Assembly (NCBI RefSeq): GCF_001653235.2
Contig: NC_035793.1
Span: 1,674,001 to 1,738,000, forward strand
Length of the DNA: 64,000 nt
Origin: Pochonia chlamydosporia 170
Taxonomy: Eukaryota > Ascomycota > Sordariomycetes > Hypocreales > Clavicipitaceae
Reading direction: 5' to 3'
Below, in pieces: positions 58,890 through 64,000 of the stretch (position 1 is its first letter; the number at the start of each line of letters is the position of its first letter). Under the pieces are notes generated by a model, which saw only the letters and a list, made by a program, of their open reading frames with translations, had not been told where the DNA came from and ran no database searches. The position numbers and the translations under genes were made by a program.

Positions 58890-59572
58890 TCATGAATTGA
58901 CAAAAACCTGATACGCCATGATCATGACCCAAACCAAGAAAATAATCCCTGTCAGTGCCATTGCAAACACAAACTGCCAACATTGACCTAAACATCCCAT
59001 TAGCCACTACCAAAGCAACGAAAAAGCAAAAACACACGCCAAACTCACATATATTTTTCTGCTGCATCCACGCCAGCGTCTCCTGCGTCAGGCCATGCGG
59101 ATTCCTATTAAACACCTGCAAGTTACAAGTGCCCTGTATAGAACCGCTCGGCCCAAAGAGCTGCACCGACACGACGACCAGCCCGACGAGCCACAAGACG
59201 AAGAGCATGAACGCGCCAATCATGACGATGGCCGGTAATAGTCGCCGATTTGCAATGAGCCAGAACATGAAGCCCATGAACAGGATGGCGATGGCGCCAA
59301 CGGTGATAAAGTACGGAAAGTACCTGTTAAGTGTCAGTGATGAGAAGCACAACAGTGAATAGAGGTGCTTACCAGGGTACAGGTAAGTCCAGTTGCATCT
59401 GCATTTGGACAAAGGATGAGAACACGCCGACTATACTAGCTGACGACAGGAGCATGACGAATATCCAGATATTGAGCTGGAGCGGCGGCCAATTATACGT
59501 GCGTATCTGACTGGTCGACCTGCGCTGATACACCATGGTGCTGCCGCTCCTTGTCGACGCGGCCATCTTCAT
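58890..59572 (-). CDS. MARVEL-type four-helix membrane protein
   Basis: MARVEL proteins are four-helix membrane proteins associated with plasma-membrane domains and vesicle traffic. Exons 59373-59572, 59049-59323 and 58890-58987 give 190 residues. Four hydrophobic segments are visible: NIWIFVMLLSSASIVGVFSS, YFITVGAIAILFMGFMFW, AIVMIGAFMLFVLWLVGLVV and FVFAMALTGIIFLVWVMIMA. The loop between helices 3 and 4 contains GTCNLQVFNRNP and QQKNICQCW with three Cys, so it may form disulfides outside the cell. Starts at 59572 and 59566 are both possible. The call rests on topology and the general look of fungal MARVEL proteins. Confidence 0.82.
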
Positions 59573-61284
59573 GGTGATGATGGGTGTTGTGGTGTTGCGA
59601 TGTGACTCGGTTTGCGAAGGGACAAAAAACTCTCGGCAATTCCTCCTTGAAATGACACCTCGTCGTTACTATTCGCCCAAAATGGTCAATCACCTCCCAG
59701 ACTAAACAAGTCCAAGGAACAAAAAGACGCCTCCCGAGAAAATATATAGACGCCTGGCAGCTTCCAAAGCTCGGACGCGGGCCGTACCGGACATGGACTC
59801 ACCACTCGAGCACCAGACAGCAAGCAGCAATCAATGGGGGCCACAAGCCAAACCAACCCACAGAAATGCCCAAGAGGCCCCAATAAACCCAGCCTATTGC
59901 TGCCACGTCAAGACACGACAGAGTAAGATGGAGAACGAACAAGTAATACGCAAGGAAGTGATATGCGGCAGCCAGGCCTAAAATGCTCTCGCTGGGCAGG
60001 ACTGTTGTGTCGAGTTTTCTTCTCTCTGCTTGCTCTGCTGGGTCATGGTCAGAAGCTTCAACATCCATTTGATCCGACACGGACACGGACATGGACAAGG
60101 TAGCTCTGAGCCCAAAAGCCCAGCGGCCTTCTCTCCCCACCAGGAAAGCAAGCAGAATGACGCCGATTTGCAGGCCAACAAATGCGCATGCACCTTTGGA
60201 GTCAAATTCTCCGCTTCGGGGGGTCACAGCGATGGTTCCTGGTGGTTCGCTTCCATGCGGCGGGTGTGTTCTCTTTTTGCCTTTGGTTCTCAAGTGGCTT
60301 GCCATTGGGTGAAGTGGTGACGCCGGTGACGCCGGTGGCCTTTGTGAGAGTGCCGGTGCATACGGGGTGTGTGCTCGCTCTGTGCCATTGTTTACACTTT
60401 GGGATGGCTGGGTGTTTACTCCATACTGTTGACCCGACTAAATTGTCCCAAGTGCCTCCGACAACGGTTCCCGTCAAGTCTAGAGGCATCATTTCTGGGC
60501 GTGGGGGGGGGAACGCAATGCCTTCGCCTAGCCCACGGCCTATGCGTATGGCAAGGGCTGGCACCTGTTACACCTGGCGGTGACGCCTTATTGAGCGTAG
60601 ACGGCGGTATAAACACCAGACATACAAGTATAGAAACCGTGGGCGATTATCTAAATTGGAAACAAAGAATCTCAAACACTAGCACGCTCACGACGTTCAC
60701 GCAAGAGCACGAGCCCATTATTCTCAGCCAGCCGGCATCAAAGAGATATTTCACATGTCTACGGATATTAAACTTTTCATTCATGCCAGGTCCCTTATGC
60801 TGCAACTCTCTCCTGCCCAACCGACCAGACATCAATGTCTTAGTCAATGCAGCAGCGGGCGGGAAACACGGAAACTTGGGCCGCGAACCACTTCGATGTC
60901 CACCCGCCAGATTGGCTGGGCATTTGGACCCAACAGCTCCGGTCCAGTCCAGTGGGGCGAATCGGCTCACCGCCAGCGCATCCCTGACAACTGGACCAAA
61001 CCAGCACTTGACCTTGAGCTCGATACAAGCAGGCCCTAGCAGGCTGGCACACATCCAAAGTCACTCAATTGCTTCACCAAGTTCCAAACTTTCCGAAATC
61101 CATTGCTCAACTACTTTATGTACAACTCAATACAATACACTACCGTAACTGCCTTTTGCAAACCTGCGCCGTCATCGTCTCGTGTCATGTCTCAACTAAA
61201 TGGTATAAATCTATCGTCTATGCCTTCTTTTCGCATGGCCAGCAGAAAAAGCAGCATATTCCCCCAATTACCCGTACAGCACCG
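59573..61284. other. 1.7-kb stretch without a firm gene
   Basis: This region contains the MARVEL-gene promoter and the arginase 3' flank. One 168-codon minus-strand frame (59799-60305) is listed separately. A short direct repeat of GACGCCGGT occurs near 60330-60350. No other feature is seen. Confidence 0.5.
59799..60305 (-). CDS. Open frame with hydrophobic C-terminus, doubtful
   Basis: An ATG-initiated frame of 168 residues has a hydrophilic, basic start (MASHLRTKGKKRTHPP), a hydrophobic segment (GLQIGVILLAFLVG) and a strongly hydrophobic C-terminal third (HFLAYYLFVLHLTL, IGWVYWGLLGISVGWFG). It could be a small membrane protein, or a chance frame in the MARVEL-gene upstream region. There is no splice, homology or codon-bias support. 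Confidence 0.22.
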   Translation of the reverse strand: MASHLRTKGKKRTHPPHGSEPPGTIAVTPRSGEFDSKGACAFVGLQIGVILLAFLVGREGRWAFGLRATLSMSVSVSDQMDVEASDHDPAEQAERRKLDTTVLPSESILGLAAAYHFLAYYLFVLHLTLSCLDVAAIGWVYWGLLGISVGWFGLWPPLIAACCLVLEW

Positions 61285-62582
61285 CTACAGCAGAGTCTCA
61301 CCCAAGGCGCAGCGCACCAGGGAGCAGCCAGCTCTAACAGTCTCCTGCGCACCGGCCTCGGTCGCTGCTAAGCTGGGGTTGACTTCAACGAGGTCAATGG
61401 CGACCAGGGAGCCAGTCTGGTGCACAGCTTCGCAAATGTAGTCACCTTCACGGAGAGTCAGACCGCCACGAACAGGAGTGCCAGTGCTGGGAGCCCACAT
61501 AGGATCCAGGGCATCGACATCGAAGGACAGATGGATAGGAGTATCGGCGCCAATGTACGCCAGCGCCATCTCGACAACACGGCCAATGCCATAACTGGTT
61601 CACCAGTCAATATTTTGAATTCCTGGATATCGCCAACAGGGGGTGGTCAAGTGCTTACCGATCAACATCGAACATGCTAAAGGCCTTGATGCCGTTGTCG
61701 CGAAGAATCTTCTTCTCAGCCTTATCAACATCACGGAGACCAATGTAGACAAGCTTCTTAACATTAAGCAGCATGTCATCCTTGATCCAGCCAAAGTACT
61801 CCTCCTTGTCATCCTTGGCCAAACCAGAGGCAAAAGCAACAGGCATGCCGTGAATGTTACCGCTGTCACTGTCCTCAGGACGGTTGATGTCAGCGTGTGC
61901 ATCAACCCAAATGAGAGCAATCTCGCGGTTCAGACGCTCGCGAACTGCCTTGGCGCTGCCAGTGACGGTGCCAATGGCGACGCTGTGGTCACCGCCAAGT
62001 GTGAGGACCAGACGTCCCTCCTTGGCATGCTCGTAGACCTGCTGCGAGATCTTGCGATTGACAGCCGAGGTGGTGAGAGGGTTCTTCATGCCACGGTGGT
62101 CGGGGTCGGACGCAGGCATCAGCTCCTCGTACTTTCGGACCGTCATGTCACCATGCAGCTTGTAACCGAGCTCATCGCTGATCTGGGTGAGGAGGCCGGA
62201 CTCGATGAGAGCTTCAGGGCCGGCATCAACGCCAGCTTTAGGCTGTAGAGGACATGACGCATTAGCTGTGGCTCTCATAAATTTGTCAGGCAGCGCGGGA
62301 TAATCGACTGCAAATCAAATCGTTGTGACAATGCAGGAACAGGATCACAGCAAAGAGATGGAGGGGCAGTTGGAGGGGCAGCGAAATGATGCAGGATCGA
62401 CACCAACCGCCAAACCAGGTTAAACTGGTCTGGTGTGATGCATCAATTGCTGCAAGGAATCGGCAACAAAAAAAGTCGGAACATTCGGCATGACATACCT
62501 GACCCTTGGAGAAGCCAACCGCAACGACACCAAGGTCCTGCGGGTTGGAGAGGAAGCGGCTCTGAACAATGTCGGTATTCAT
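61285..62582 (-). CDS. CAR1: Arginase
   Basis: Arginase hydrolyses arginine to ornithine and urea with a binuclear manganese centre; it is the first step of arginine catabolism. Exons 62499-62582, 61659-62242 and 61285-61594 give 325 residues, standard for the family. The start MNTDIVQSRFLSNPQDLGVV leads to GFSKGQPKAGVDAGPEAL, joined across the first intron. The metal motifs GGDHSVAIG, WVDAHADIN and SFDVDALDP are intact, as is the substrate-binding stretch around SGNIHGMP. Intron 1 (62243-62498) is 256 nt, long for this genome. The C-terminus VRAGCSLVRCALGETLL is typical. ATG 62582 was taken because the N-terminal block begins there. Confidence 0.96.
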
Positions 62583-63975
62583 TGTGGGAATGTCTTGACA
62601 ATTCAATGGATTTTTTTTTTTTTCGCGGTTGTGTTGGAGATTGAGATTTTAGAGGGGCAGAGAAAGCTCTAAAATCTGTGATGACGTGGGGTCTAGAATC
62701 AACCGATAAGACTGGCGTTTAAATACCAGGGAAACAAAGATAAGGGGGCTTTAAAAAGGAAGGAGGAGGAACAGAGTCTTAAAAAATGGGAGGGAGCAAT
62801 TTAAATAACAGATTCCGAAACAACATGCACCCTTGGCTTACAAGACAGCGAGCAAACAAGAAAAGCAAAAGAGGGGGGGATGCGGATGGAGACAAAGTAT
62901 TGGAATGGACGCCGAGTCGAGTCCGTGGGCAGATGATGAGGCTAGAATTGACAAGCTATACTCCTAAGTGCAGGTAGACGAGAAGATCGTGGCTAGCGGC
63001 CAGGGTTTGTGGTGCTGGACCAGAGGGAGAGCAAAACGCCCATCAACGGCGGAATGTCACTTAACGGCAAAGCTTGAAAAAAAATGAATGGCTTCAGTCG
63101 GCCTTCGGACCCGCGGGGCACAACACGCAGAAACTCGTCAAAATGATTTGATGAGAGTGCTGGAGACGACAGGAAAAGAGTGCATGGGTCTTGGTCAGGG
63201 CCAACAAAAAGAAAATGCGTCCCAGTGTCCTGTCCTGGTTCAATCACTGCCGTCGTTATATAAGGACATGGATGCATGAACTTTTGGCGATGGCAGCACC
63301 ATATCCGGAGGTGAGGCCAGTTCACGTCTTCGGCGCTCCGAGATGGGGATGTAACCGCCGAGAAATTGATCGGAGACCTGACTTGAGCAGTGGTCCTGAT
63401 GAAACCTAAAGTCGAGAGTGAAGTACTCCGCAATGAGAATTTAACAATCATAAATACGGTTTCCCAACTCCATTAATCGCTCCTTCTCATTCGAAGCCAT
63501 GATCGGCCAAAATGGCAGCACGGCACATCGCTCCTTCCCGCCACGACCAATCTCAGGAACAGCCCATAAATAACCTGACAGAAGACACAACGCGACAACC
63601 TAATTCAAGCCCATTCATATACTAAGCTCACGCATCATTCCCCAAACAGTTTACGCGGATCTTTCTCCGCCTTCTTCATCATTTACAGATCGTAGACCTT
63701 CCTAATTTCCCCAAGCTTCTGGAACCCATCTCCGACCGCGCCGCCGCCTGTCATTCCTCCATCCAGACAAGGGCCTTCCGGATCCCGTCCACCAAATTAG
63801 CCCATCGCTCCCCCGTTCGGAGACAGCCGATTTTCCTCTGCATCGACGTCATTGTCCAACCTTCCATTTTCCTTCTAAACGACAACAATGCATAATGTCG
63901 TATGACCTCACATTTGCGCTACCGTCAGCAATGGACACATGATCCAGGTCATATTTTTTGTCGAGTCGCACAACA
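62583..63975. other. Arginase upstream region, no firm gene
   Basis: The arginase leader contains a T13 run (about 62610-62622 on the plus strand). A 152-codon minus frame (62993-63451) has no features. From about 63630 on the plus strand the sequence becomes pyrimidine-rich, like a fungal 5' leader, and may belong to a gene starting at 63976. Confidence 0.5.
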
Positions 63976-64000
63976 ATGCCTCCTCCCCCCGTCCCCCATC
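63976..64000 (+). CDS. Possible start of a gene running off the window
   Basis: ATG at 63976 in a good CACAACAATGCC context follows several hundred bases of C/T-rich leader-like DNA and opens MPPPPVPH. Only 25 bases are visible, so this is a positional guess. Confidence 0.2.

Overview
The window is nuclear DNA of a filamentous ascomycete, most likely a hypocrealean Sordariomycete. Genes are eukaryotic and mostly monocistronic. They are split by short (about 50-70 nt) GT-AG introns with CTAAC/CTGAC-type branch points. Marker genes point to moulds: an ApsB/Mto1 MTOC protein, a ChiB-type GH18 chitinase, an ELYS-like nucleoporin, a Zn-cluster regulator and DUF885. All exon models were built by hand from splice signals and frame, without alignments.

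Layout. 1-5.7 kb: ELYS-like gene (3' end cut by the window) divergent from condensin SMC4. 6.5-9.0 kb: a secreted Ser/Thr- and Cys-rich protein of unknown function. 9.5-14 kb: a ribosome block with RPS26 divergent from ubiquitin-S27a, then NOP56. 14.4-22.5 kb: ChiB-type chitinase, a DAL5-type MFS permease, a 1.9-kb gene-free stretch and a P450. 22.8-28.7 kb: Mpv17/PMP22 protein, DUF885 protein, a probable 71-aa gene and a monocarboxylate-type MFS. 29.8-31.5 kb: a regulator-like gene interrupted by an in-frame TGA. 32-34.2 kb: a coiled-coil protein. 34.8-38.1 kb: two adjacent, apparently duplicated type II membrane proteins with lectin-like ectodomains. 38.9-42.8 kb: a TDP2-like phosphodiesterase and a regulator with a half zinc cluster. 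45-50 kb: DUF1993, then DUF1479 divergent from deoxyribose-phosphate aldolase. 50.2-56.9 kb: ApsB/Mto1, MDM35 and a small polyQ protein. 58.9-62.6 kb: a MARVEL-type protein and arginase.

Most of the content is housekeeping: chromosome and microtubule organisation (SMC4, ELYS, ApsB), translation and ribosome biogenesis (RPS26, S27a, NOP56), mitochondria (MDM35, Mpv17-like) and nitrogen or nucleoside catabolism (arginase, DERA, permeases). No secondary-metabolite backbone gene, tRNA, CRISPR array or intact transposon was seen.

The least explained items are the structured introns of the divergent ribosomal gene pair (two hairpins in the ubiquitin-S27a leader intron and a 20-bp palindrome in an RPS26 intron), the lectin-like tandem pair, the in-frame TGA, the half zinc cluster and the 71-aa gene.
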